Source of the DNA: Capniomyces stellatus
Lineage: Eukaryota > Kickxellomycota > Harpellomycetes > Harpellales > Legeriomycetaceae
Assembly: GCA_001661515.1 (NCBI GenBank)
Contig: LUVW01000021.1
Location: 1-46,041, forward strand
DNA: 46,041 bases
Direction: 5' to 3'
Part shown: positions 33,992-44,699 of the stretch, in pieces
Layout of the letters: the number at the start of each line of letters is the position of its first letter
Numbering within the stretch: the first letter of the stretch is position 1
The notes under the pieces: generated by a model
The model's database searches: none
Seen by the model: the letters and a program-made list of their open reading frames with translations, nothing else
What the model was told of the DNA's origin: nothing
Translations under genes and position numbers: made by a program

Positions 33992-34720
33992 ATGTTGGCT
34001 TTAAGATCGAGTTTGAAAAGAATTTCCTTGCTGGGTTCACAGCAACTTCGAGTAGTGAATACACAAAATGCAGGAAAGATAGCAGCGAATCTTTTGGTTT
34101 CGGTGCCAAAGTCAACGAATTTTTCCACACTGCGAATGGTAAATGCAAGCAGTTCGATTAGCGGCGAAAGCATAGCAAAGAAAAGACTTGAGGTAAAGCA
34201 AGTAAATAAAGTGAAAGTAAGGGGATTCCAAACCTTGCAGCCAAAGTCACGCAAATTCAAAAAGGCGCAAAAAGGTAGAGTGCCGGTGCGCACGGGAGGA
34301 AGCACAAAGGGTAATTACATTGCCTTTGGGAGCTTTGGAATAAGAGTGAAAGAGGGCTGTAGATTAAAAGCAAAGATTCTGACATCAATATACTCGACAA
34401 TCAGAAGGAAGCTGAAAACAGCAAAAGATTCCAAGATATACTTGCGAGTGTTCCCAGACATTCCAGTGTCATCAAAGGGAAGTGAGGCTAGAATGGGAAA
34501 GGGAAAGGGAGCGTTTGACTATTATGTTTGTAGAGTACCAAAGGACAAGATTCTGTTTGAGATCGGGGGTCCTAACCTGGGAGTTGAATTGGCAAAGGAA
34601 GCGTTTAGATTAAGCGCGCACAAATTGCCAGTGAAATGCGAGTTTGTCGAGTTGAACGAGAAAACTAAACAGCCAAAGGTTATGCCACCCACAGTTGTTC
34701 CATTTATACACGCCCAGTAA
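33992..34720 (+). CDS. MRPL16: Mitochondrial large-subunit ribosomal protein uL16m
   Basis: A single exon of 242 aa starting at the first ATG. The N-terminal 40 or so residues (MLALRSSLKRISLLGSQQLR) form a basic, hydroxylated, acid-free presequence for mitochondrial import. The uL16 domain follows: RKFKKAQKGRVPVRTGG, then IAFGSFGIRVKEGCRL, RVFPDIPVSSKGSEARMGKG and KGAFDYYVCRVPKDKILFEI. The conserved RMGKGKG loop lies near the A/P sites in bacterial ribosomes. The length is close to yeast Mrpl16 (about 230 aa). The extra N-terminal segment before the domain is larger than usual but unremarkable. Confidence 0.97.
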   Translation: MLALRSSLKRISLLGSQQLRVVNTQNAGKIAANLLVSVPKSTNFSTLRMVNASSSISGESIAKKRLEVKQVNKVKVRGFQTLQPKSRKFKKAQKGRVPVRTGGSTKGNYIAFGSFGIRVKEGCRLKAKILTSIYSTIRRKLKTAKDSKIYLRVFPDIPVSSKGSEARMGKGKGAFDYYVCRVPKDKILFEIGGPNLGVELAKEAFRLSAHKLPVKCEFVELNEKTKQPKVMPPTVVPFIHAQ

Positions 34721-35709
34721 TGCCACTTTTTAAAAGAGTTTCTAGTTTTTCCGTTATATTTTTTTTTTCGTAAATCCATATTCTAACAATTATTCATTTT
34801 AAATGTTACCAATGGTGTATCTCTACATTTTACTATCAATGGTGTATCTCTGTGAGATATAAACCAGTTTTGAAGATAAGGATATGGTGTCAAGTGGTGT
34901 TGTTTATGGGCAAGCGACTCAGGCACGAGTAACAGATATGTTTATAGGATGTTTGTCAGCGAGAGCTGAAAGTATAACTGGAATGAGTATTCATATGATT
35001 TGAAATGATGAGATATGATGAAGTGAAGTCTGTGAGGTGAGTAAAAAATAAAAAAAGGCGAGAGCATTGATATTGTGCGATATGACGACGTGGAGACAGG
35101 TTGGCATGATAAAAACAGTGGATGAATGGATAGATGGTTGGTTGGTTGGTTAGTTGGTTGGTTGGTTGGGGAAATGAGTTTAGTGAAAGTGACTGATAAA
35201 CCCAAAAGGATAAACAAAATAGTGGGGGGGGGGGAGAAAGTAATTGTGGTAATCAATACACAAAAAAGGTAAAGAAAACTCCCAACCACAAGAGAGAATT
35301 AATTGATTTGAAAAAATTTATAATGGTAAAATCTTAAAGCAAAAAAAAATTGGGCTGAATTAAGATGGAAAAAAAAACATAATGATAATCAAAACAATTC
35401 TTGTAAAATAAGTAAAAAAAAGCTATTATTATTAATGCAAATTAAAAATCAATAAGAATCACAATTTTCGAGAATAAGAAGCCAGAATAATAACAAAAAT
35501 AGTAATCGATTTTACAAGTGTAAACTAGCATTAAAAAAAAAAGCAAAAATAAGCTACAAAAGGAACTAGAAAAAAAAAAACTACTAGGGAAATCTGTTGA
35601 ACATTTCGAATATAAATATTTTCTTTTTTCCTTTAAACAAAAAGCGTGGTCAAGTAGTCTCAGTATAGAATAATAGGTATAAATATAAATATAAAGCAAG
35701 TTTAGAATA
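34721..35709. promoter_or_regulatory. Intergenic upstream of transportin-3; low-complexity
   Basis: No gene. It contains a TTGG/TTAG tetranucleotide stretch at about 35135-35169, a ten-base G run at 35223-35232, and many A runs from 35310 to 35580. Minus-strand frames here are hydrophobic Phe/Leu/Ser shadows of A-rich DNA. Promoter elements cannot be assigned precisely. Confidence 0.5.
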
Positions 35710-38700
35710 ATGAGTAAATTATCTGAAGTACTTCAGGGACTCCAGATTTTGTATCAAGGAACAGATACAGCGGCAAAAGGACAAGCAGGAACATGGCTTC
35801 AAGAGTTCCAAAAAACCGTAAGTGAATGATAAATAGGAGGAGGCTCAAGTAGAGAGGGCGTTTGTGTGAGAGTGAGAGTAAAAGTGAAAGTAAAAGTGAA
35901 AGTAAAAGTAAAAGTAAAAGTGATAGTAAAAGTGAGAGGGTAGTGGATAGCTTAAAAGCGTTTGCGGGAATAGATTTGGATTCTTGATTTAAAAAAAAAA
36001 AAAAAAGTTTAGTGAAATAAGACAATGATTAAGAGTGAAAAATAAATAAAAATGGATTGGATGTGTTAGCCTGAAGCATGGACAGTATCAGATGCAATGC
36101 TCCAAAGAACAGATTTAGGACTAGAAGTGAAGCTGTTTGCAGCACAAACACTCCGTAGCAAGGTTAGTTTTTACAAGAGTTGGAGGGGGAGAGTATTTGA
36201 ATATATAATAAATGGGATATATTTTTAAATTGGGGGGAAAAAGGAAGGATTGAATGAATTGGTAATTGGATGAGAAAAAAAAAAGAAAGTAAAAAAGAAA
36301 AAAAAGAAAAAAGAACGAGTAGAGTAGAGTAAATAAGGGAGAACTGGATGAATGAATAAATGAATAGATAATCAATGATTTCAAAGAGCTTGATGAGAGT
36401 TCGGGGTTATCGCTAAAAGAATCACTTGTTCAACATTTGTTGAATGCAAGAACACAGTCACCAGCACTTCGGACGCAGCTGTGTCTTGTGTTGGCGGATT
36501 TGTCGATTCAGTTGGTGGGGTGGCAAGATCCGGTTAAGGAGATGATGGAGGTGTTTACTAGAGATTCGTCGGGAGTGGGGGGATTGTTGGAGTTTTTGAC
36601 GGTGTTGCCAGAGGAAATAGACAGCAATGATAGGATAGTGGTGAGCCGGGAGGTGTATAAAGAGAGGTCGAATGTGTTGTTGACGAACCGGGCGCCAGAG
36701 GTGATACAGCTGCTAGTTCAGTGTTTGCAGAGCAGTGGGCTGGACTCGGATACGCAGGTGAGAGTGTTGGTGTGTTTTACATCGTGGTTGAAGAGTGGGG
36801 AGTTGAGTTTGTCGATGCTGCAGCAGACGCCGTTACTGGAGCTGGCGTTTGCGGCTTTGCGGTCGGAGGACGAGAGTGTGCTGGAAACGGCGGTGGATGC
36901 GGCGTGTGGGTATATATATGAGAGCAGAGACAGCGAGGATAGGGGAGATGGGCAGATGGACGCGAGTGTGTTGGCGGCACAGCAGGCGTTGCTGCCAAAG
37001 CTGGCGATGTTTGCGGAACAGATGAGCGTTGACAACAGTATTGGGCAGGACGGAGATGTGGAGAGGATGAGAGGGTACTGCAGGGTGTTTACGGAGGCGG
37101 CAGAGGCGTGGGTGAAGAGAATAGTCAAGTCACCGGTAGAGTTCCAGGGGCTGCTGCAGGCAATGCTGAAGGTGATGCAGCTTCCAAGTCTTGAGGTGCT
37201 GCCAATGACGTTTAATTTCTGGGCCAGCCTGGCAGACACGATAATTTCGGTGCAGGGAGGACTGGGGGTGCAGGAAAAGAACTTGGGGGACAGCGTGTTT
37301 GTTCCGGTGTTTGAGTCGCTAATTGACATAGTGATAGTGCATCTCCGGTACCCAATGGACTACGACGGGTTTAGCGTAGAGGGCGAGGCGAACCCAACGC
37401 CGATTCTGGGGTCAAGCAGTGGGTCGGTGGTATGGTCGGCCAAGGACAGAGACGACTTCAGCGACTTCAGACACAGTATTGGAGACGTGTTGAAGGACTC
37501 AGTTCGCGTTATTGGCCAAGAACGCGCACTTGAACACCCGTACAACATTCTGGGAACCCAGCTCCAGATGCAGCAGGCGTCGGGCAATGTTGGAGGTGGA
37601 GGTGTTGCGTGGCAGGTTCTGGAAGCGCCTTTGTTTGCGCTGCGTGCAATGGGGAGCGAGGTTAGCCCTGAGGAAAGCGTTATGATGCCAAAAATCATGG
37701 ATCTTTTGCAGAACTTTTCTAGCCACCCCAAATTGAGGTACGCAACGACATTGGTGCTTGGACGGTACACTGACTGGACTCGTCTGCATCCAAACTACAT
37801 CCAGTTCCAGCTAGGGTATATTTCCTCAGGCTTTGACATCAAAGAGGTTGCAACAGCCAGCACCCAGGCACTAAAGTATTTGTGCAAGGACTGCAGCGAG
37901 GTAAGGAAACATTCCAAACCAGTTTTATTAATACACATATATATATGTCATTCCACACCAATTACTTTTTTAACTGACATTTTAAAGCAGAGAATATTAC
38001 TTTATGTTGATTTGTTGATTTGTTGATTTATAGTATCTTGTGGGCTATTGGAAGGATCTAGAGTCGTTTTATACTACAGTTACAGCCGGAAACTTGTTGG
38101 AAGAAGACGATATTCTTGACTTGACAGAGGCATTGGCCCATGTGATTGCGTCGGTTGACCAAAACGAGTTTTCCAGTGCAATGGAGTCGTTCTGCCTACC
38201 TATAATAACTAAACTTGATGGGTTGCTCCGGAATGATGTCAACAACTCGGCAAACAAAATTGAAATTGCTCGTAAGTATATAGATATTTAGATTTAAATA
38301 TAAATTTATTTAAATATAAATTTATTTATTTATTTATTTTTTGGGTTGTAGATATGATTGGGAGACTTGCAGTGCTTTTGCGGCATTTGAATGGGCGAAA
38401 GGCAAGTGAGACGAACGAGCTGATTCTTAGGGTGATTGAGGTGTTGTGGCCGCTGCTGGTTGCAACAGTAAACATGCACTCGTCAAGTGTGGAGGTGAGC
38501 GAAACCAGTGGGCGGTTGTTGAGGGTGCTGATAACGCGATATGCCTTCTCGATGCCAGCTTTGTACACAGAAGGGTTGCAGCTTATAGTGACAGCGTTCC
38601 AGAACACTGGGTATGGCGTGTACCTGTGGGTGGCGAGAAAAGTGATTGAGAAGCACGGGTCAGACTTGAACCAGCCAGAGTCGTCAGATGCTGTGGCTCG

Positions 38701-39550
38701 ACATAAGGCGTGTGGTGTGCTGGTTGAGCAGTTGACCGAGTCGATGGTCAAGTACGTGACTCAGCGAAACCCTGACTTTGACAAGATTCCTGAACCCGTT
38801 GAAGAGTACTTTTTGATGATGGTTGCTGCACTCCACGCAATGCCCTGCAGAACAATCGCCTCTGACTCCTACATCAAAGCTCTGCGCTTTGCAATGGGCT
38901 CGTTGCGGTCTGTTCATTTCTTTGTTCAGGAGTCTGTGCTTGAGTCGTGGTCTGCCTTCATGGTCCCTGCCGTCAGACACCTCTACCGTTTGCGCGATCA
39001 ACTCGAGTCTAAACTCGAAATGTTCCAGGTCCCAATCGGATCTAACAGCTTCAATCCTGCCTCCTCAGCCAATGGTTTGCCCCACTCCTCCAATTCCTCC
39101 CCTGCACACCCCGGCTCAAAACTCAACAATCCCGACTACTTGGCCTACGACACCAACCGCGTCGTCATGATTTTCAACGAGTGCGGGTATGAACTCGCCA
39201 AGTCCCTATTCTCTGGCCTCACCGACTACATTTACCCCGACCTTCTACCTCTCCTTGCTTCCGTCCTCACCTCACTTTCCCAAATCGTTGCTGACGGTCC
39301 ATCAATTGTCCTCATGGCTAACCAAAACAAGTCTACCAAGTATGACTTACCCGCTGACATGACCTTTTTGAGCTGGGTCGTTAGTTTTGTTACTGAAGCT
39401 GCCTGCTGTGAAATTGATGAACGTGATAAAGCCTCGTTCTTGGGTGATTTGCAACTCCATTTGTCAACTAGGCACTGGGTCAGATTGAGAAGACTCTTTG
39501 TCGACTTTTCTAACGTTTACCGCAGAAAAAATAATCGCCAAGTCCAATAA
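35710..39550 (+). CDS. MTR10: Transportin-3 / Mtr10-type importin beta, five exons
   Basis: Exons 35710-35817, 36070-36162, 36368-37900, 38034-38271 and 38352-39550 are in phase and give 1,056 aa; yeast Mtr10 is 972 and human TNPO3 923. The family carries SR-type RNA-binding proteins (yeast Npl3, animal SR splicing factors) into the nucleus using HEAT repeats and Ran-GTP. Diagnostic segments are LQILYQGTDTAAKGQAGTWL (exon 1), LGLEVKLFAAQTLRSK (exon 2), LVLADLSIQL and LLEFLTVLPEE (exon 3), LPMTFNFWASLADTI, and the C-terminal half in exons 4 and 5. A low-complexity Ser/Asn/Pro insertion near residue 890 accounts for part of the extra length. Base composition changes along the gene: the 5' part of exon 3 is G-rich on the sense strand and the 3' part of exon 5 is C-rich. 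ZC3HC1 starts 227 bases downstream. Confidence 0.95.
35868..35937 (+). repeat. AAAGTG/AAAGTA hexanucleotide repeat in transportin-3 intron 1
   Basis: An imperfect array of AAAGTA, AAAGTG and GTGAGA units lies within the intron 35818-36069. The same AAAGTA unit recurs near 44617-44637, downstream of the chitinase gene. Confidence 0.85.
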
Positions 39551-39777
39551 TTTATTCTCCCCACCCCCTTCCCTTCCATTCCTTTTATTTTCTTTCTTTT
39601 ACTCTTTTACTCTTTACTCTTTTTTATTTTATTTTTGATTTGATTTACTTTTTATTATTATTTATTTAATCTTCTCTCCTTTTTTTTCTTTGTTTATCCT
39701 TTTTGTTTTGCAATTATAATTGTTGAAATCTCTCTCTCTCTTGCTTCTTTTTCTTCTTTTAAATTCGAAAATATCTA

Positions 39778-40737
39778 ATGTATAATACTACTAGTCATAT
39801 AAAGAAACGCATGCTTGATGACATTATTGGTCTACTCTTGCCAGAATCTGAAGCGAATGCTATCACTAAAGCCGCAACTAAACATCAACCCACATCCGCT
39901 TTCACAAAAACAATACAACTTGATTCCACCAACCCTTACGAGCGCGAAGCCAACCCCAACAAACTTTGCAAACCCAAGAACTCAAAAAAAATCGAATCTC
40001 CAACCCCAGATCTCTCTTGTCACCTAAATCGACCTTGGAACAGAGCAGACCTACTATATCGGATATCCACGTTCAATACCTCAACTTGGCGCCTAAACTC
40101 TACCAAACTAAACCCCGTACAATGCGCTCTACATGGCTGGATAAACAATAGCTTTAACCAATTGCTTTGTCTATCTTGTAAATCCGTCTTGCTAATCAAC
40201 CTCGATCCCTCAACCACCAAACTCAACTCTAATACATCAAAAGAGTCAATAACCACATCTTCTGACTCTGACTCTGACTCTGACTCTGATCCAGGAACTA
40301 ATCCCCACTCCCAAAAAACATTTTCTGCATTGTCAACTCATCAAGGTAACCAATTTACCTACAATTTATGTATTTTCGCCTCCTTTTATTCTATCTTATT
40401 TCCTTTCCAACCTACACCTCCCCCAGAAAAAAAAATCAATCCAAAATAACAATAATAACAATCAATTTGTCAAATCCCTTTTCATTCTTCAATCATTCAT
40501 TATCCATATAGACTCATTTATTCTTAAAAAGTTCCTTGAACAACTAAAAACTGCCCACAAACAGTCATGCCCGTGGAAAACAAGCCACTGTAAAAACGAC
40601 CTTTACGGCCCTCCAAACGAAACCTCAATGGAACTCATCGCCAGCTTAAACAAAACCGCTCAAGAATTGTCCACTTATGCTACGCTTTTGCCTACCACCA
40701 TTCCACCAAAAGTAACTTGCTTATTAATTGCTTTTAC

Positions 40738-40768
<31 letters not shown>

Positions 40769-41468
40769 NNNNTTTACCCCCCCCCCCCCCCACCCCCCTC
40801 CATTGAATATACATACTTGACAACTAACCAACACAAATAAAATTGTAAATGTTTTAGTTTATTCAACTGGCTTGTTTTTCATTTTATTATTATTATTTTG
40901 TTTTCATTAGGTTTCATCCATAGACTCGACTGACTTTGACTCTGAACTATCCAAAATATGCACTAAAATATTAAACCTAAAGCCACAAACCCCCATACAA
41001 TCATCCCCCAACTCCAGCAGACCCAAACCCACACCTACTAACCAACTAACCCCCATTTACAAGTCTGCATGCATGTTGGCTCTTTTTGGTTGGAAACCAT
41101 CAACTTCCTCATCCACCTTATACTTGTGTTGTGAACTCTGTAATCGTCAAATCCCACTAATACAACAGCAACAAACAACGCTCTCACGCGACCACGGATC
41201 ATCACTCGGAACCAATACGTGCTCACCCACACTTAACCATACCACAAACCTACCTGCAATCACGGATAACTTACCTGCAACCACCAATAGTCTATCTATA
41301 TCAGCTGGTATTTCCGTCTCAACTACCAATAACAGCGGCTCTGATCCTTTCCTGTTTGATGTTGTTGGCCAGCACTGGATGTTTTGTTATTACTCTAACC
41401 AAAACACGACTGACAGACTGAACTACGTAAACAGCAGGGTTCTGTCTACCATTAACAAACTATGTTGA
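39778..41468 (+). CDS. ZC3HC1 (NIPA) / Rsm1-like C3HC zinc-finger protein, three exons
   Basis: Exons 39778-40345, 40512-40711 and 40911-41468 join in phase to give 441 aa. Members (human ZC3HC1, fission yeast Rsm1, budding yeast Pml39) act at the nuclear pore basket and in mRNA export; ZC3HC1 was first described as an SCF-associated protein. The first BIR-like module has RPWNRADLLYRISTF at about 85-99, then CALHGW, with zinc ligands Cys131, Cys134 (CLSC), His205 and Cys209 (LKTAHKQSCPW) spanning exons 1 and 2. A second module in exon 3 has CMLALFGW (from about 310), CCELC (Cys330, Cys333) and QHWMFCYY as the His/Cys pair. A short acidic Ser-Asp repeat lies between them. The sense strand is C-rich and G-poor throughout. 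Intron 2 holds a poly-C tract and a four-base gap, so that intron is not fully sequenced. Confidence 0.88.
40739..40797 (+). repeat. Poly-C tract with NNNN gap in ZC3HC1-like intron 2
   Basis: About 30 C, then four N, then TTTA, 14 C, A and 6 C, all in the intron 40712-40910. The N block marks an unresolved assembly join, so the true length is unknown. Confidence 0.95.
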
Positions 41469-42308
41469 TTCTAGTCGATATTCGTTTTATCTTTTCCTTC
41501 TTTTAATCAACTAAAAATCGAAACTTAATCAATGTCTGTATGTACTCGAAGTAACTATCTATTTCACAAACTAGACTTGTGATATCTAATAAATTTACTG
41601 CTTCTATTGTTGGTGTAGCTCATGTTTACTAAATAACATCAGCTTGATTGCCTAAAAACAAGTTCGCTGACTACCTACTATTTTTAAAACGCTTTACAAT
41701 TTGCCTGAAAGTAAATATCTTGGTCCGTCATATCGCATATATTATGGTCATCCTGATTTAGATATAAATTATTGGTCGCTTGCTCTGTTACACCCCACAC
41801 CTTGTACTAAGCGTGGTATGGCTATATCCTGTTACACGCGTTCAATTCAGCTTACGTTTCTGATTCTTGCTTTACTCGTTTTTGGTTTTAAAACCTTGTT
41901 TGCTTATTTTATTTATTTATCTTGTTTTTAGCTATAATTACGATTAATACACTCAATTCCTAGTTTGCACTACGCTATGCACATTTTTGTTTTTGTCTTT
42001 TTTGTCTTTTTTTTTTTTTGCCATAATATTCCATATACGTATACTCCCACCAAACCTGCTTGGTATGTGAAAATAAATTATTCCAACTCTTGTCTGTAAA
42101 CAAGTTATTTCCGCTTTTTGTGCATCTCCACCACTTCATCCTTTTCTCGCTTTTTTGCCTTCACATTGTTTCTTTTAAATGCCAAATACCAGTTGGTTTG
42201 AAAAAGTATCGGCTCTGAACTTACTTATTCCCTCCTTTATTTACACAAGTGATGTGTGTTGGGTTTTAAATTATAAAACCCATTGTACAAATGTATGTTG
42301 CTGAGGGA
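41469..42308. other. Intergenic between ZC3HC1-like and chitinase genes
   Basis: AT-rich. A frame at 41701-41931 begins with TTG rather than ATG and ends in a hydrophobic run; it is not supported as a gene. A T-rich stretch lies at 41990-42020. Confidence 0.55.
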
Positions 42309-42316
42309 TATAAATA
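42309..42316 (+). promoter_or_regulatory. TATA box of the chitinase gene
   Basis: TATAAATA lies 105 bases upstream of the chitinase start codon, at a spacing that leaves room for a transcription start and a short leader. It is the clearest TATA element in the window and fits a regulated secreted-enzyme gene. Confidence 0.55.
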
Positions 42317-42420
42317 CTTGACTATCTGTTATGGAAAATTGCATCCATCTTCATAATTTGGAACTACTTGACGTTTGAACCCAAAAAACGATCAATTCTT
42401 ATTTTAATTTTATTTTAATA

Positions 42421-44337
42421 ATGAATATATTGATTTACTCTGCATTACTTGGGCTTGCGGTAGCCAGCTGCAAAGTTAAGCTGGCTGTAAGCGGCGACAC
42501 GTGTTATGACATTGCTAGATCTAATGGAATCACACTAAACGATCTTTTTTCGTTTAACCCCAACATAAACTGCGGAAACCTGGCTGTTGGTGAATCTTTA
42601 AATCTGAACTCGGAGTGCATTTCTGGATCTGAGCAAAGTGACACAGAGAATAAAAACAACCCCAATACTCATGACAAACCCAGCAGTAATGAAAGCACTT
42701 TGCAAAATGGTGGCAGTATAAAGCATACTGTTGTTAAGGGTGATTCGTGCTGCTCAATAGCAGACAAGTACAATCTAGATGTTAAACAGCTGATTAAAAT
42801 CAACGAGAATAGTGGTGGTTGGAACGGATGCAAGAAGCTTGTTGTAGGCCAAGCTGTATTTGTTGATGGCAGTATTCGTGATTACGAGGGGTGTGTTCTG
42901 CACAAGATTGAGCTTGGAGAAAGCTGCTGTTCAATTGAGAAAAAATATGGTGTAAAAAGAGTTGATATTGAGAATATAAACAGGTACGACCCTGACTGGA
43001 AGGGTTGTGGAAGAATCCGTGTAGGTCAGCACATGTGTGTGTTGCCAACCCTTGATCCCAAAAAGACATGCAACACGTATGTTGCTAAGAGTGGAGACAC
43101 GTTGGAAAAAGTTGCAAAGAAATTCAAAGTATCACTCGATACTCTAAAGTCAATTAACAAAGAAAGTTCTGGATGGAGTGAGGATTTAAACGTGGTTGAA
43201 GACAAAGAAATATGTGTTTCAGCCAAAAATACTGATCGGAACAAAGCTGACGTCAATCGCAATTGCAAAGAAAACTGTAATACAAGTGGAAATCAGCTTA
43301 CAAAAAACAGCGACCAGTTTATTAAAGTTGGGTACTACGAGTACTGGGGCTCAACAAGAAAATGTTTGGTTAAAAAAGCCAAAGACATAGATGTCGCGAG
43401 ATACACTCATATCCACTATGCCTTTGCTATTATTACTAGTGACTTTGATATAAAAATCGAAGATGGATACATGAACGACTTTATTGATTTTACCAACTTG
43501 CCAAAGGTCAAAAAGATAGTTGCTTTTGGCGGATGGAACTTCAATGAACCAGGACCAACACAGGATATATTTACAAGAATGGTTAGTGGTAATCGGAGCA
43601 CCTTTATTAAAAACATAAAGCTGTTCATGCAAAAGTATAATCTTGATGGATTTGACATTGACTGGGAGTATCCTGGAAAGCCTGAACGTGGTGGTAGAGC
43701 TGAGGATGGCGAGAACTACCTTAGTTTTGTCAAAGAGGCTAGAGAAGCAATGCCAAACCACGTGATAGCGATTGCAGCACCCGCAAGCAGAGGCAACCTA
43801 CAGCACTTTAAAATATCCGAAATGGCCGTTTACCTGGACTACATAGTTTACATGACCTACGACTACCATGGAACATGGGAACTCAACAATCCTGAAGATA
43901 GTAGGCTCCTTAAATCGCACTGCGACTGGAACGACACGCTAAACTCATTGGAACTGGCAAAAGAGTTCAACATTCCCACCAAAAAGCTGCTGTTGGGAAT
44001 TCCATTGTATGGCCGTTCGTTTGTACAAAGCGATCCAGAGTGCTTTTTGCCCACCTGCAAATTCCTGGCCAAAAAACCTATTCCAGGAAGATGCACAAGG
44101 GAAAGCGGATTCATGGCACTTGGCGAGATCAGAGAAATTATCAAAACCAGAAAGTTTAGAAAACTGCTTTACGACAAAGAAACCGACACAAACATTTTGA
44201 CTTATGGAAAAAACCAGTGGGTTTCTTATCTCAAGTCCCAAACCGTGAAAGATAGGTATGCAAAGGCAAAGCAGCTGAACTTGGGCGGTATAATGGAATG
44301 GGCTATTAGCATGCTAAGCGACACAAAGGCCCAGTAA
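42421..44337 (+). CDS. Secreted chitinase with four LysM modules and a GH18 domain
   Basis: A single exon of 638 aa. Residues 1-16 (MNILIYSALLGLAVAS) are a signal peptide. Four LysM chitin-binding modules follow, at about 17-62, 101-148, 158-207 and 217-266; the first three carry the paired cysteines typical of fungal LysM. Residues from about 301 form the GH18 domain: VGYYEYWG, KKIVAFGGWNF, the catalytic DGFDIDWEYPG (general acid Glu416, with Asp409, Asp412 and Asp414), VYMTYDYHGTWE, LLLGIPLYGRSF and GGIMEWAIS. It hydrolyses beta-1,4-N-acetylglucosamine polymers by the substrate-assisted mechanism. There is no CBM18, membrane anchor or GPI signal. LysM-GH18 proteins are known from filamentous fungi (subgroup C chitinases), but those are usually much larger. 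A role in wall remodelling or attack on external chitin is inferred. Confidence 0.96.
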   Translation: MNILIYSALLGLAVASCKVKLAVSGDTCYDIARSNGITLNDLFSFNPNINCGNLAVGESLNLNSECISGSEQSDTENKNNPNTHDKPSSNESTLQNGGSIKHTVVKGDSCCSIADKYNLDVKQLIKINENSGGWNGCKKLVVGQAVFVDGSIRDYEGCVLHKIELGESCCSIEKKYGVKRVDIENINRYDPDWKGCGRIRVGQHMCVLPTLDPKKTCNTYVAKSGDTLEKVAKKFKVSLDTLKSINKESSGWSEDLNVVEDKEICVSAKNTDRNKADVNRNCKENCNTSGNQLTKNSDQFIKVGYYEYWGSTRKCLVKKAKDIDVARYTHIHYAFAIITSDFDIKIEDGYMNDFIDFTNLPKVKKIVAFGGWNFNEPGPTQDIFTRMVSGNRSTFIKNIKLFMQKYNLDGFDIDWEYPGKPERGGRAEDGENYLSFVKEAREAMPNHVIAIAAPASRGNLQHFKISEMAVYLDYIVYMTYDYHGTWELNNPEDSRLLKSHCDWNDTLNSLELAKEFNIPTKKLLLGIPLYGRSFVQSDPECFLPTCKFLAKKPIPGRCTRESGFMALGEIREIIKTRKFRKLLYDKETDTNILTYGKNQWVSYLKSQTVKDRYAKAKQLNLGGIMEWAISMLSDTKAQ

Positions 44338-44699
44338 TTTAACGGCTTTGCACACACTAAAACCGACTTGATGTGTTTTCCAATCAAAGCTTGGTCTATA
44401 ACTTGTTTAACCAATGTTGAGAATAAAATGCCTGAATGGGCTCTCACTTGACCAATTTTACCAAAATCAAATAAAAAAACCGACCACTACCCGGATCTAA
44501 ACTAGTACATGCTATATTTATATATTAACAATCTTTTCTTGAACAAATACCGTAGCTGATACTAAAATGAACCAAAGCGGTAAACTTTTATTTCAATAAA
44601 AATAATAAAAATAATAAAGTAAAAGTAAAAGTAAAAGTGCATTTCAACCAACACTGTTACAATAACGAGTTTGTTGAAACTGCACAGCAACTAGACAGT
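44338..44699. other. Convergent intergenic region between chitinase and SDR genes
   Basis: Both genes end here. AATAAA at 44423-44428 could serve as the chitinase polyadenylation signal. AAATAATAA and AAAGTA repeats follow at 44595-44640. Confidence 0.55.

Noticed and set aside
41701..41931. 76-codon frame between the ZC3HC1-like and chitinase genes
   Set aside because: Starts with TTG, ends in a hydrophobic run typical of T-rich DNA, no motif or neighbour support.
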